In this document: positions 1 through 12,109 of the stretch, piece after piece | Numbering within the stretch: the stretch's first letter is position 1 | Layout of the letters: every line of letters begins with the position of its first letter | Assembly (NCBI GenBank): GCA_014526335.1 | Contig: JACTAT010000057.1 | Location: 1-64,000, forward strand | Source of the DNA: Chrysaora quinquecirrha | Taxonomy: Eukaryota; Cnidaria; Scyphozoa; Semaeostomeae; Pelagiidae | Length of the DNA stretch: 64,000 bases | Direction: 5' to 3' | Made by a program: the position numbers and the translations under genes | The notes under the pieces: generated by a model | What the model saw: the letters and a program-made list of their open reading frames with translations, nothing else | What the model was told of the DNA's origin: nothing | Databases searched by the model: none

Positions 1-83
1 ATGAGACATAACAAAAAGAAACTAAAAATTAAATCGTTAACGAATACAAGTAAGAGAAGGGGAAGGGCGATCAAATCATAATA

Positions 84-460
84 CACTTTTTTAATAAGCA
101 ACTTGACTTTCGTCCGGCATTTAAAGTTGCTTAAAATTTTAGACATTTCAGCCGTCAAAGTTGCTTAAAAGTTGCTTAGCATTTTTGTACCTAACAACCA
201 CCCCTGACTTCGCAGATCAAAATCGTCAACTGTTAGGCCCACAACACGACTTTTGGGAGACAGAGTAGAAAAACGTTAGCTAACGAACTTCAACATGCAA
301 AACATAAGAACGAACAATTTCCTAACAACAAGAAAGAGTATAAGCTTGGTTGTTGGACTTCTTAGTTGCTTACAGTAATTCCATTGAGCCCTTTAGTTGC
401 TTAATGTTAAGGTCAGTTCAGCCCTAATTGCTTATTGAGCGGTTGCTTATTAAAAAAGTG
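84..460 (+). mobile_element. AAGCAAC-type MITE, copy A1
   Basis: The element starts CACTTTTTTAATAAGCAAC and ends with its exact reverse complement, and TA flanks both sides (82-83, 461-462). It has no coding capacity. Several internal GTTGCTTA copies cluster toward both ends, like subterminal transposase-binding repeats. Related copies lie at 26999, 29469, 32335, 47349 and 51457. The TA target suggests Tc1/mariner-type mobilisation, which is an inference because no transposase is present. Confidence 0.85.
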
Positions 461-462
461 TA

Positions 463-1498
463 TGCTGGAACCCCACGTGTTGCTAGTTTTTAATGAGAAT
501 ATGCCCTGCATTAAACTATATTTAGGCTTTCACAAGACATAATATAAATCAACTTTTGTTTTGCCAAGAGAAGATTAAAGTTTTTAACAGACTTGGAAAT
601 TTTTTCGGAAATTTTCGTGTACACTCATCACGCACAAGGAAGTGCAAATGTACTTGGTAAAGGTTGTTCAGAAATGTAGTTACTTCAACAGCACTTTCGA
701 AGTTTCCCCTCTTATCGATTTGCAGCTTACTATCACTACATCGGCATTTCGCTGAAAATCTTCTCAAAGATTTGTCGGTTATTAATGTATAAGGCTCTCA
801 CTGGAAGTGCCCTTTGAATGTTGCATAGTTCTTAGGTTATTACCTCCTCTATTTGAGGGGCCAACAGTTGGTTTAATTTCATTTGACCAGTATTCCATTT
901 GTTATTATTTATTATTCGTTATTCATTATTGGTTATGCGCTATTGATTATTCGTTATTATTCAAGGGCTTGATTGAGTAACATAAACTTGTTGCTCATTT
1001 TCATGTTTGTTAAAATATTGGGGTTGAAAGTAATCCCGAAGGTCTTGAGGTATATACTACAGGAGCTCACCGAACTCAAAGTCAGATTATCATTATGTTC
1101 GAAGAATTCGAACATATTGGTGTGGGTGGCGTGTCAAAAACTAACTAACTAACTCACTCACTAACCAACGTTTGAACAATGGAAAACGTGTAACAATAGT
1201 ATAAGCATCTCAAGAATGCTCTTAGAGCCATTGTCTAGGCAATTGATGCGCAATTAGTGGTTGGCTTTTCATACTCTATGGCTTTTCACAACGGCGGCCT
1301 GCAAGCGGCTTTTTCAATCTTAGGTCATGTGACAATTGTGCTACTGACTCGTAATAGTTCACTATTAGTCATTGTTGTTTACTTTATAAACGATGACAAA
1401 TTGCCACATTGGTTTAGTTAATGGCATTTCAAACATTCTCATCATCGATCATAGAGTCTGGGCAAGAGCGGCAATTTCAAAACACTTTTCAAAGCAAA
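463..1498. other. no gene seen
   Basis: AT-rich sequence with a short TTATT-rich tract near 897-965. I see no supported coding exon, and the 72-codon minus-strand frame at 549-767 has no recognisable features. Confidence 0.5.
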
Positions 1499-1935
1499 TC
1501 GTCATCATTTTCATCATCATCATCATCATAATTATCATGATTACCATCTTTGAAGATGTGGCTGTGGCAAGATTTAAAGGAACGGTACCACCACCACAAA
1601 CACCCCTACAACCATCACCACGACCACCCCTATCAACACCACCACAACCTCCCCTACAACCATCACCAAGACCACCCTTATCACCACGACCGACCCCCCA
1701 TCACCACCACCACAGCCACCCCTCCAACCATCACCACGATCACTCCTATCACAACCACCACAACCACCCCTACCTTCAGCACCACAACCACCTCTACCAC
1801 CACCACCACACCCACCCTACCACCACAATCACCCCCTGCCAACCAGCATCATGGTCATCGTGGTCATCAACATCTTCATCATAACCACCACCATTATCAT
1901 CATAATCATTATCGTCATCGTTGTGCATAGTGATA
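1499..1935. repeat. CAT/CAC and CCACC low-complexity minisatellite
   Basis: A run of CATCATCAT leads into degenerate ACCACCCCTACAACC-like units and ends in another CAT-rich stretch. Two overlapping open frames (His/Pro/Thr-rich) arise only from the composition and are not treated as genes. Confidence 0.85.
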
Positions 1936-2967
1936 AACATCTTTCATCATTTGACCGAAATAGCTATATTCATCCAGAGTGGTTCTTCGAACATGTAAAA
2001 CGACTTACAAGGGCGTTTTACTTGTGAGTTCGTTCTTTGAGAGTTAAAAACCAAAATAAAGATAAATTCCAAAAACACACAAATACTTTCTTTATAAAAA
2101 AACTTCGGCTACAGATCAGTCTCGGATACACGTAATGCTTCGGCTCGGCTCGGCTAATTAAATCTTCTACGGCAAATCGTCAAAATGTAACTTATCGAAA
2201 CGGCTGATCTCTCTAACATCATCTTCACGACTGACTCTAGAAGTCCAAGAAACAAACTCTTGTTGGCAATAGTTACATATAGCAACAACTACACAACAAT
2301 TAAACATAATTAAAGATAAACAATAAACAAAAGCAAGTATATAACAAACATGCCCATAGGGCCCCTATGTTTTTCTGTAAGATGACAGCTTCCATTTAAA
2401 ACTCGTTTGGCAAGGTTGTCCTCGCGCACATTTATCAGGTGATAGAAAAATAAAAATTGTTTTTAGGCAATGGGATATGTTACCTTCCTTGTTCACCTAA
2501 AACCTCTAAATTTGAGCAACTTCTATTAAGAGCAAGTATGCCTTTGCAAATGTTTTGGTGCAGAGTTTCAGTTTTTTTTCATGCAAGACTCAACAATGAA
2601 GTTTATAAGTTCCTGCGCGTTGTTAATTTTTCCGAAACTCTTAATTTTCGATAATTGAGTTGCGACTAAATTTCACTATAATATGTTAAAATCGGCTGGA
2701 AAGCTGTGTCAAATATCTTTAAAGTAATATCTGTGTCAAAATTAACTCTTTACATACATTTCTCTCCTTGAAATAAGCTTTAGAAGTTGCCGCTTATTTC
2801 TTTTTTTCTCAATTGCAGGGTTTTAGGAACCCAAAGACGATATCAATGTATCAATGTACTTGTACCGGTTTGTCAATTGCACTACATTATTTCCAAAGTA
2901 GTAAACCTACATCTTGGGGGTTTTTCTACAAGTCTGGTTAAAAACCACAACATTCTGTTTTTTTTAG
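1936..2967. other. no gene seen
   Basis: Unremarkable AT-rich sequence. Short open frames at 2457-2654 and 2787-3068 show no motif. Confidence 0.4.
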
Positions 2968-3064
2968 GTTTACACTTAGATCCATTTCGAAGAATGGGAA
3001 TCGATTCAAGGGAACATGGCCAAAATCAAAGGGGAACAGTAGATCATTGGGAAACAGGGTTCAG
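2968..3064 (+). other. possible small exon
   Basis: A polypyrimidine tract ending TTTTTTTTAG precedes this 97-nt block, and a good donor, CAG|GTAAAT, follows it. Two of the three frames are open throughout. No protein family is recognised and no partner exons were found, so it may be a chance pairing of splice-like signals. Confidence 0.2.
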
Positions 3065-3831
3065 GTAAATCTTCTCTATCAATCCGCGTGACTATCAATC
3101 TTGTAAAAACCCAATCACCATTACCATTTTACTTTACTAATATCAAGAATTTTTACAATTAAGAAAAGATAAAATGAAATCACTGTTTTTAATTTGTTTT
3201 GACAAAAGATAAAGGTATCTTTTTATGATTACAGTAGACAAGTTGAGACAGAACCTACGTGTAACTTTTTACTTTCATACGAAAAGGATTAACAAAGAAA
3301 GTCTACTTTGTAGCTAGGAAGAAAGCACCTACAAAAATGCTACATTTAACAGTCCATATGGAAGAGGACGCAACTTGTCCAACTGAATGAACTAGAAATC
3401 CGAAAGCAGATTTCTTACATTAAACGTTGCATAAACTGTGTAAATGCATACTCGGGGCCGATGCACACGAGCACTAGACCTTTCAGGCAACATTCCCTCT
3501 AATTCTAAATTTCTCAGTTTCCTTCTTACTTTAGTGATGGATATCTAACAGCAGAAGCCAATCACAGTAAATTCTGTTACAGCACTGTTAATTATTCTGG
3601 AACCAAAACACTTCAAGGGGAAGATCACTTTTCGTAAAGCTAAAGAAATAGCCATTGAAACAAAGTTATATCCGTGAAAATTTGCACCGAATTCGCAAAA
3701 ATTTCAATGCTAGGTTTCCAAAGATATTAGAAATCCTCGATGAATACATTTTCATATATTGCAAGCGATATACACCTATTCTCTGTTTCTTGATTAGCCA
3801 AAGAACTGTTTTCTTGAATTGTAAAATGCAG
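3065..3831. other. no gene seen
   Basis: No supported gene; the 67-codon frame at 3655-3858 runs into the adjacent transposon. Confidence 0.4.
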
Positions 3832-3835
3832 TTAA

Positions 3836-4367
3836 CCCTAATCCTACCGGGCTTTTAATCTCAAATAGCTGGGGAGAGGTGTTTTCCATCCCCCTCCAGA
3901 ATTTGCTTTCCCGTAGAGCTAGAGGAATGAAACCTGGCACAGGCATAGGCCAATGTACTAGGAGTAATTTTGGTAAATTGGGCGTCTCTCACTTCCATTA
4001 TGACGTAATTATGACATCATAATCAAAGCATTCTGTGGATGTCAGTCAAAAATCGACCTTCCTTAATATCAATAAAAATCCAGAACTTTCTTTAAATTTT
4101 GTTGCTAGTAACCACTTTCTATTACCTTGCAAAGAATCATTCAATTTTGATAAGATTTACTGGTAAAAATAGGCATTTACATGTGGTTTTGGCATGACCG
4201 CTTTCCATATAAGGCAAATTCACGCGACCCATTGTTATTATTATCGGGATTTTTTTGTATCACATTGTAGCTTCAGTCTGGTTTAGAAACTTACATCAAC
4301 CACACAACAGAACAGTTACAAGAAAAGCTTGAGGGGGTGGATTCCACACCCCCCAGTAGGATTAGGG
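3836..4367. mobile_element. TTAA-flanked MITE (piggyBac-like termini)
   Basis: The ends CCCTAATCCTACCGGG and CCCAGTAGGATTAGGG are near-perfect inverted repeats, each flanked by TTAA (3832-3835 and 4368-4371). TTAA targets and CCC-starting ends are typical of piggyBac-type elements. There is no ORF. The right portion is present again at 6416-6732 as part of a tandem duplication whose breakpoint lies inside this element. Confidence 0.75.
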
Positions 4368-4919
4368 TTAAACTATTGAAATTCCTTTACAACTTAGTGC
4401 CACAGCCAGTGAAGAATATCTCAACAATATCTATTTGACTGCCTATAGGTCTTCTGCAGCGCTACAAAAAAGACAATTTAAAATGTTGGTTCGTTGCAGT
4501 GCCACATAATTATAGTAAAGATAATACAAGGGTTATAGATAATAATTAATCTCAAAGAGAATAAAATTTTGAAAAACAAATTAAAGGTCTGCTGCAATGC
4601 CACAAAAAATCAACTTCAGCATTAGTATGATTTCAAAGACATATTGTATTTGTAAATTAACAAATAAGAAAATTACTTGAATTAACTTTGTTTGATCGTC
4701 AAGATCCTAACTATGTACACATATTTGTTTTAATGGGACTGTTGCAATGCCAAAGAATCCAACGAACACAACAACCACGTCGTTATAGCAGATAAATCAA
4801 TGAGAAAAATTATACAACTTCCTAAATTTTTGTAAGTTTCAATCAAATGTCATGCAAAGGGCAATGAAAATTTGTTATCAGCTCTTGTTCAAGATAACTC
4901 ATATCATAATAGAGCTAAA
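4051..4919. repeat. duplicated block X, copy 1 (3' flank of GPCR)
   Basis: It is nearly identical to 6416-7286 (offset 2365), with only a few substitutions and one A-tract indel. It contains four spaced variants of TCTGCAATGCCACAAA (near 4450, 4494, 4588 and 4742), the core word of the satellite at 13-21 kb. Confidence 0.9.
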
Positions 4920-4955
4920 TCAAAATTTTTCTCAGAAATGCCCATCCGTTTATGC

Positions 4956-6398
4956 AGTCAAACAGCCGTTGAAATAGTTTTTATGAATGAATGTAGAGCT
5001 AACTTAAGAGTTGTAAATCTAAAGTAGCTAACGCAATAAATATACAAAGTAACACGCATGCTTTACGTGGAAAAACTAAATACCAAAATGTTACCATGCT
5101 CTATTGTTCATCTTAATTGTAATTACAGCTCAGACTTTTGTTAGGTATACTTTAATTTGAACGCCAAGTTAAATACCGATAAAGTTATCTTAGCCTGGAT
5201 AATTTAGTGAACGTTTTTGAACTTTGATTACCACGTTGAATTTTCTAAATTCATCATGTTAGTTTTCTGTGCTTTATAAAACTGACGTTTTCAATATCAT
5301 CCCAGTACAGAATTTCATGAACATTAAGACAAGAAGGCCTAATGTACGACTCTTGGTTAAGCATTTTATTTCTCTATTCTGGTATTTTCAGATGTTTGGA
5401 AAACTCGCTACTTTTCCGATGCCGAGTTTCGATAATTCCTCAGTTCCACAGTGTTGTTATCTTGAACCTTCATACGTGTTCGGCAATATGAAACAAAGAA
5501 GTATAGCATGGAATTGAACAGTGGATTGAAAAGAAAGAACATACGAGCGATATTACTGAACCAAGCGCTTGTTTGTCCTTTATAAAGAACGACAATTCCG
5601 ATTGGAAGAAAGCAGCAAACAAATACTGCAATTAATGAAAACGAATGCACAATAACTCTTTTATTTGTATTTGCTCTGCTACTGCATGAAATTGCTGGTC
5701 TTCTCTTTATAAGAAACAACAAAATGCTGTACAGGAAAATAAGACATGCTGTCGATAATATTATACTGTAGCCAAGTCCAGTTATGCTTATATGGTTCCC
5801 ATTAGTAGCACGCAAAGCGAAAACGGTTGCAAAAGGTAATCCGATAGATGATAACCATATAAAAATATTGAAATAAGACAGCGGCGAGTACTAAACAGTC
5901 TTTTGACTTTAAATGGAACAACAACAGCGCAAATTCGCTGTAGGGCGATGAATATTCCATGGAATAATGAACTAAATACTGAAAAATATGTCGAAAGGGC
6001 TGCGGTAACTAGTATCTTTAAAACCAAAGTAGTCATTGTGAAGAGCATGATAGTATTTGCTAGCAGAGTAGGCACTAAGACTACGACATCGCTCACACAA
6101 TGGCTGAGCAGTACCAAATCAAACGTTGTTCGCTTTTTACCTTTGTGACATATGCATCCAATCTGTAGCATATTTGCAATGATTCCTGCTAAACCGATTG
6201 CAATATATACTATGCTTAATATATCGTCAGTTGATGTACGTCCAGGGGGAAAATGGTAATCAGGGATAGAAATGTTCGAATAAAAATCTGAAATGTTGAA
6301 TCTAGAGAATGTATCATTGAACAAAAGATCTTTGTCATTGAAAGCGAAGCTATGATTGAGGGAAGATGTAGTGTCATGCTTAAAGTCTGAAGTATTCT
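4956..6398. repeat. duplicated block G, copy 1 (GPCR locus)
   Basis: It matches 9522-10959 at an offset of about 4566, with roughly one substitution and one 1-base deletion noticed by eye in the coding part, which indicates a very recent duplication. At 6391 copy 1 jumps to sequence that in copy 2 lies near 11100, so about 140 bp including the start codon was deleted. Confidence 0.9.
5408..6391 (-). pseudogene. class A GPCR, frameshifted recent copy
   Basis: This is the sister copy of the intact receptor at 9974-10969. An A-tract one base shorter near 5868 shifts the frame in TM4 (after RRCLISIF). The reading is therefore split into an N-terminal half (to about 5788) and a TM5-TM7/C-terminal half ending at 5408. 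The first ten or so codons, including the initiator Met, are removed by a deletion joining 6390 to sequence upstream of the gene. Apart from these lesions and a Ser-to-Cys change in TM2, the protein is the same. The one-base indel alone could be a sequencing error, but the 5' deletion cannot, so a pseudogene is the better call. Confidence 0.85.
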
Positions 6399-6415
6399 TC
6401 GGAAAAAGATCACAA

Positions 6416-7286
6416 AATCGACCTTCCTTAATATCAATAAAAATCCAGAACTTTCTTTAAATTTTGTTGCTAGTAACCACTTTCTATTACCTTGCAAAGA
6501 ATCATTCAATTTTGATAAGATTTACTGGTAAAAATAGGCATTTACATGTGGTTTTGGCATGACCGCTTTCCATATAAGGCAAATTCACGCGACCCATTGT
6601 TATTATTATCGGGATTTTTTTGTATCACATTGTAGCTTCAGTCTGGTTTAGAAACTTACATCAACCGCACAACAGAACAGTTACAAGAAAAGCTTGAGGG
6701 GGTGGATTCCACACCCCCCAGTAGGATTAGGGTTAAACTATTGAAATTCCTTTACAACTTAGTGCCACAGCCAGTGAAGAATATCTCAACAATATCTATT
6801 TGACTGCCTATAGGTCTTCTGCAGCGCTACAAAAAAGACAATTTAAAATGTTGGTTCGTTGCAGTGCCACATAATTATAGTAAAGATAATACAAGGGTTA
6901 TAGATAATAATTAATCTCAAAGAGAATAAAATTTTGAAAAAACAAATTAAAGGTCTGCTGCAATGCCACAAAAAATCAACTTCAGCATTAGTATGATTTC
7001 AAAGACATATTGTATTTGTAAATTAACAAATAAGAAAATTACTTGAATTAACTTTGTTTGATCGTCAAGATCCTAACTATGTACACATATTTGTTTTAAT
7101 GGGACTGTTGCAATGCCAAAGAATCCAACGAACACAACAACCACGTCGTTATAGCAGATAAATCAATGAGAAAAATTATACACCTTCCTAAATTTTTGTA
7201 AGTTTCAATCAAATGTCATGCAAAGGGCAATGAAAATTTGTTATCAGCTCTTGTTCAAGATAACTCATATCATAATAGAGCTAAAT
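6416..7286. repeat. duplicated block X, copy 2
   Basis: Second copy of 4051-4919. It begins abruptly inside the TTAA MITE and ends where unique sequence starts. The order X-G-X'-(2.2 kb)-G' shows that an X-G unit was duplicated head to tail. Confidence 0.9.
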
Positions 7287-8111
7287 ACGATGAATTTTAG
7301 TTAATTATTTGACGCCAAGCACCTCTCGCCCAGCTTGCGTTAAAGCCGGTTCTGTGTTCTGTAAATATGAAAATTAAGTATTGACATGTACAGGACGCGG
7401 AAACTTCAGCAGCTTTCACTCTGTTTACATTTCTGTGTGGTCCAAACACAGTAAATCTAAAATGGGCTCGTTATCCAATCGCAGTACGGTATTTAGTCAG
7501 CTGACGAACTTTGACCAATCATAGAGCAAATCTGAGTTTCGGGCTCCTCACATGTCAATCAAACCGATACAAAAGAAACCTCCCAAATTTCACCATGCAC
7601 TCGATCAGATTTCGCACGGAAAACACAGAATCAGAGCTTCAGAATAATTTTGAACTTCAGAAAATTTTTCCCACCCACCCCCAAATTCCCAGTGCGGCTA
7701 CTTCTCCAACTCACATGACCGAGCTGGTATTTTAATTCAGGCTGGACTATTCTATTTTCTTTATTTTACACGTATGTTATCATCTGCTTGATTTTATATT
7801 ATAATTAAAGTATGCATGATTGAGCTAATTCTGGACATTATGAGGAACTTTGCAATTCGTAGTGCTTGTTTAATATTAATTTTTCCGTGTTTCAGTTAGA
7901 TTATGATATGATAGCCTGTCTTGTTTCAGTTGTTTTATGACATGATAAATTTGAAGTGGTTCTCGGCTATGAATCTTGCACCCCCCCCCCCTTTTTGCCA
8001 CTCCCACAACTATGTTCTTTTCACGCATTGCACAATGATGAAATCAGGATGAAAGTATTGTGAGGCAGAAAATCTCACTGCTAAGAGGTTCTTTCAGCAC
8101 ATCAGTGCCAG
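7287..8111. other. no gene seen
   Basis: AT-rich unique sequence between GPCR copies, with a C homopolymer near 7980. The open frame at 7511-7735 is unsupported. Confidence 0.4.
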
Positions 8112-8957
8112 GTTTTTGAGCTGTTCACCTCGCGTTGAGGTTTCCTTCTACCACCCTCTACGCATAGGAACATGTCTCCGCATCGACGCGTTACGACAGC
8201 GGTACTGTCACCTATCGTATCTCCGATGCTCCAAAATTGATGTACAGGCATTTTATTATATTTCACACGAGGCTGCTTCATTCGTGTTGAGGACCACCCT
8301 TCACCCTCTTCACAATGTTTGCATGTCTCGGCATGCAGTGCCGCCAGGGCCTTCACACCCCCTGCCACTGTTATGCTCTAACGAGGCCCCCTTTTTCTAC
8401 GATTCCTGGAGCTGTCCGACTCGCTTTGAGGTTTCTTCTGCCCCCCTCTTAGTGATACGACATGTCTCTGCATCGACGCGTTACGACAGCGGTACTGTCA
8501 CCTATCGTATCTCCGATGCTCCAAAATGGATGTACCGGCATTTTAATATATTTCACACGAGGCTGCTTCATTCGTGTTGAGGACCACCCTTCACCCTCTT
8601 CACAATGTTTGCATGTCTCGGCATGCAGTGCCGCCAGGGCCGTCACACCCCCTGCCACTGTTATGCTCCAACGAGGCCCTTTTTCTACGATTCCTGGAGC
8701 TGTCCGACTCGCTTTGAGGTTTCTTCTGCCCCCCTCTTAGTGATACGACATGTCTCTGCATCGACGCGTTACGACAGCGGTACTGTCACCTATCGTATCT
8801 CCGATGCTCCAAAATGGATGTACAGGCATTTTAATATATTTCACACGAGGCTGCTTCATTCGTGTTGAGGACCACCCTTCACCCTCTTCACATGACTGCC
8901 CGTCTCGTCACGCAGGGCTGCAGGGCCTTAACACCCCCTGCAACTGTGTGCTTTAAA
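8112..8957. repeat. three tandem copies of a ~290-bp unit
   Basis: The word CCTATCGTATCTCCGATGCT recurs at 8211, 8501 and 8789, giving a period of 288-290 bp. The units are GC-richer than their surroundings, with only a few differences between copies; the third copy ends diverged. Open frames on both strands are by-products of the repeat. Confidence 0.9.
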
Positions 8958-9521
8958 ATTGCCTAAAACATTTTAACGAACGCCTGAAGACGATAAATAA
9001 GAACACTGGGCGACCGCCGATTAAACGGTTTAAGTTGATAGAAAAGACGTATCCTCAATAAATATTCAAATCACATTGAGTCCAATCCTGCTGAAAAAGT
9101 GTTCAAATTTTGAACGGCTGAACATTCTTAGTAAAATTCCGAGGGCAGCAAGTGCTCCCTTTCCCAAGTTTCACACTTTTCTTCCCATAGACTTTGCCTT
9201 TTATATGGGCGCCGAGTACTTAGGGGCCTCACATCCCCCTCTGGTACTCGCCGGCCTCTAAGCGTACCAAAGCTTTGGGGTATTACACCCCCCAATGTCT
9301 TTACGCTTAGCTAACACGTATAAAAAAGAACTTATGTTTTGCATAATCGCATTCATCCCAGTGCGCGAAATCTTCGCACTGGATGGGATTATGGGAAACA
9401 AAACGGGGGGGAAGCTTCTTGCCACGAGCCACTTCCGTGTACTCCCACAAATCGTTGTTGTTTATTCTTGTTTTATCTGTTCTGGTATTCAGAATTCTGC
9501 GCGGCGAACAATAATTAATGC
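8958..9521. other. no gene seen
   Basis: Contains short local palindromes around 9240-9310 (CTAAGCGTA with TACGCTTAG). No coding support. Confidence 0.4.
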
Positions 9522-10959
9522 AGTCAAACAGCCGTTGAAATAGTTTTTATGAATGAATGTAGAGCTAACTTAAGAGTTGTAAATCTAAAGTAGCTAACGC
9601 AATAAATATACAAAGTAACACGCATGCTTTACGTGGAAAAACTAAATACCAAAATGTTACCATGCTCTATTGTTCATCTTAATTGTAATTACAGCTCAGA
9701 CTTTTGTTAGGTATACTTTAATTTGAACGCCAAGTTAAATACCGATAAAGTTATCTTAGCCTGGATAATTTAGTGAACGTTTTTGAACTTTGATTACCAC
9801 GTTGAATTTTCTAAATTCATCATGTTAGTTTTCTGTGCTTTATAAAACTGACGTTTTCAATATCATCCCAGTACAGAATTTCATGAACATTAAGACAAGA
9901 AGGCCTAATGTACGACTCTTGGTTAAGCATTTTATTTCTCTATTCTGGTATTTTCAGATGTTTGGAAAACTCGCTACTTTTCCGATGCCGAGTTTCGATA
10001 ATTCCTCAGTTCCACAGTGTTGTTATCTTGAACCTTCATACGTGTTCGGCAATATGAAACAAAGAAGTATAGCATGGAATTGAACAGTGGATTGAAAAGA
10101 AAGAACATACGAGCGATATTACTGAACCAAGCGCTTGTTTGTCCTTTATAAAGAACGACAATTCCGATTGGAAGAAAGCAGCAAACAAATACTGCAATTA
10201 ATGAAAACGAATGCACAATAACTCTTTTATTTGTATTTGCTCTGCTACTGCATGAAATTGCTGGTCTTCTCTTTATAAGAAACAACAAAATGCTGTACAG
10301 GAAAATAAGACATGCTGTCGATAATATTATACTGTAGCCAAGTCCAGTTATGCTTATATGGTTCCCATTAGTAGCACGCAAAGCGAAAACGGTTGCAAAA
10401 GGTAATCCGATAGATGATAACCATATAAAAAATATTGAAATAAGACAGCGGCGAGTACTAAACAGTCTTTTGACTTTAAATGGAACAACAACAGCGCAAA
10501 TTCGCTGTAGGGCGATGAATATTCCATGGAATAATGAACTAAATACTGAAAAATATGTCGAAAGGGCTGCGGTAACTAGTATCTTTAAAACCAAAGTAGT
10601 CATTGTGAAGAGCATGATAGTATTTGCTAGCAGAGTAGGCACTAAGACTACGACATCGCTCACACTATGGCTGAGCAGTACCAAATCAAACGTTGTTCGC
10701 TTTTTACCTTTGTGACATATGCATCCAATCTGTAGCATATTTGCAATGATTCCTGCTAAACCGATTGCAATATATACTATGCTTAATATATCGTCAGTTG
10801 ATGTACGTCCAGGGGGAAAATGGTAATCAGGGATAGAAATGTTCGAATAAAAATCTGAAATGTTGAATCTAGAGAATGTATCATTGAACAAAAGATCTTT
10901 GTCATTGAAAGCGAAGCTATGATTGAGGGAAGATGTAGTGTCATGCTTAAAGTCTGATT
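9522..10959. repeat. duplicated block G, copy 2 (intact GPCR locus)
   Basis: Partner of 4956-6398. The shared segment begins at GCAGTCAAACAGCCGTTGAA, downstream of the receptor stop, and ends within the N-terminal coding region. Confidence 0.9.
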
Positions 10960-10969
10960 TATTGAACAT
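9974..10969 (-). CDS. orphan class A (rhodopsin-like) 7TM receptor, intact
   Basis: A 331-residue single-exon receptor, expected at the cell surface. The extracellular N-terminus (1-57) has five N-glycosylation sequons (N3, N16, N29, N36, N43). TM1 is about 60-83, TM2 93-113 with SVSD, TM3 130-157, TM4 174-196, TM5 210-232, TM6 251-274 with a CCFLP motif in place of CWxP, and TM7 283-303. The DRY box is replaced by QRI (155-157), and the TM7 NPxxY region reads NSMLY, so G-protein coupling may be atypical. The basic ICL3 (KRRPAI...NKR) is class A-like. The ligand is unknown. Two damaged relatives (5408-6391, 22410-23042) and a fragment (12110-12342) show a local lineage-specific cluster. The start at Met1 is supported because frame and homology continue to it. 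Confidence is high for the 7TM class and low for function. Confidence 0.9.
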   Translation of the reverse strand: MFNKSDFKHDTTSSLNHSFAFNDKDLLFNDTFSRFNISDFYSNISIPDYHFPPGRTSTDDILSIVYIAIGLAGIIANMLQIGCICHKGKKRTTFDLVLLSHSVSDVVVLVPTLLANTIMLFTMTTLVLKILVTAALSTYFSVFSSLFHGIFIALQRICAVVVPFKVKRLFSTRRCLISIFFIWLSSIGLPFATVFALRATNGNHISITGLGYSIILSTACLIFLYSILLFLIKRRPAISCSSRANTNKRVIVHSFSLIAVFVCCFLPIGIVVLYKGQTSAWFSNIARMFFLFNPLFNSMLYFFVSYCRTRMKVQDNNTVELRNYRNSASEK

Positions 10970-11947
10970 TGTTGAATTATGAAAAAGCGAGACGTCAAAT
11001 ATTCACTCTGATACTTAAGTATTGAAATATCTTTCCTTTCCAATCAATTGCCCAATTGACAGGAAGTTAGCAATGAAATACAATACTGGTATAGCAATGT
11101 AAGTATTCTTCGGAAAAAGATCACGATGTTTAATCTAGCAAGTCGATCACTTGCGATTCTGATTTTGATTCGAGTCGCTATTTATTAAAAACTTGCTAGC
11201 AATTTTCCCAAGTTCTTTCTATCCAAAGATCGGATCGTCTCGAATCCAGTAGATTTCAGTTAATGTACTTGAGGAATAAAAGCAGCTGGAACGTACAAGT
11301 TTATTTAAAAGAGTTGTCGTTCCGATGTTTCTTTGCGGTCTCTCATATTCTTCTCCCTTGCAATTATTCAGCGATCGGCGTGTCACATCGCATCACGTTT
11401 ACTGAGTGCAGTCTTGTCAGACTGATTTTGAGAATGACATAATTTTTATGCTTCTTCGTATAAGTAGGAAAATTAATACAGCTCATCACGTGATGCTCAA
11501 AACCAATTATAGACTGGTTCTAATCTGTTTATTATTTGATGGTTGTTCGATTTTTTCATAATATAAATCACAAAAATAAACTACAGGCATAAAACCTCCT
11601 CCCAATTATGAAATTACGTTAAGTTCGCGAATAATATTCACATCTTTTGAAAATAGATAGCTCATTAAACTAATCAAAGCTGATCAAAACCGGGTTTTGG
11701 ACGTGTTATTTGAACTTCTGGAGATCAGTTTATGATAGCAGGAAACAAAGTTTGGCTTGTTTGGTCTAAACAGCCCAATAATTTAAATAGGAATGCAAAT
11801 AGCGGGATTTCAAAAGATTGAGGGCAGCAAAAATTGTTTACAAGTATAAATATTCATTTCAGAGGCAAAACTGATGTGATTTGATGAGCCAATGATGTTG
11901 TAAGATATCTTGTACTGAGATTCAGAAATTTTTGCCTAGCGTTTTCA
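10970..11947. other. 5' flank of GPCR, no gene seen
   Basis: AT-rich sequence upstream of the receptor. It holds the segment (11100-11125) to which the damaged copy is joined. I could not assign a promoter. Confidence 0.4.
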
Positions 11948-12067
11948 TTAAGGATTTTCGAAAAGAATTCTGGGAATAATTTCCTTAGTTACGTATTTTA
12001 CATAGCTGCAGACGTTGAATTTGTAACTAAGGACATTATTCCCAGAATTCCCTTCGAAAAACCTTAA
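11948..12067. mobile_element. 120-bp hairpin MITE with TTAA ends
   Basis: Two ~45-base arms (11948-11992 and 12023-12067) are nearly perfect inverted repeats around a ~30-base loop. The outer ends read TTAAGG and CCTTAA. The sequence shows a small fold-back insertion, plausibly at a TTAA site. Confidence 0.75.
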
Positions 12068-12109
12068 GAAAAACAAGGGATTGACAGAAGCGGCGGCCAT
12101 CTTTTGCGG

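Noticed and set aside
1393..1930. Two overlapping 126-163-codon His/Pro/Thr-rich frames
   Set aside because: They arise entirely from the CAT/CCACC repeat tract, which stays open in several frames.
5269..5517. 82-codon plus-strand ORF, repeated at 9835
   Set aside because: It lies opposite the GPCR C-terminus and its 3' flank, and is duplicated with it.
8102..8868. Repeated 70-154-codon frames
   Set aside because: Both strands are open across all three ~290-bp copies with stops at equivalent points; repeat by-product.
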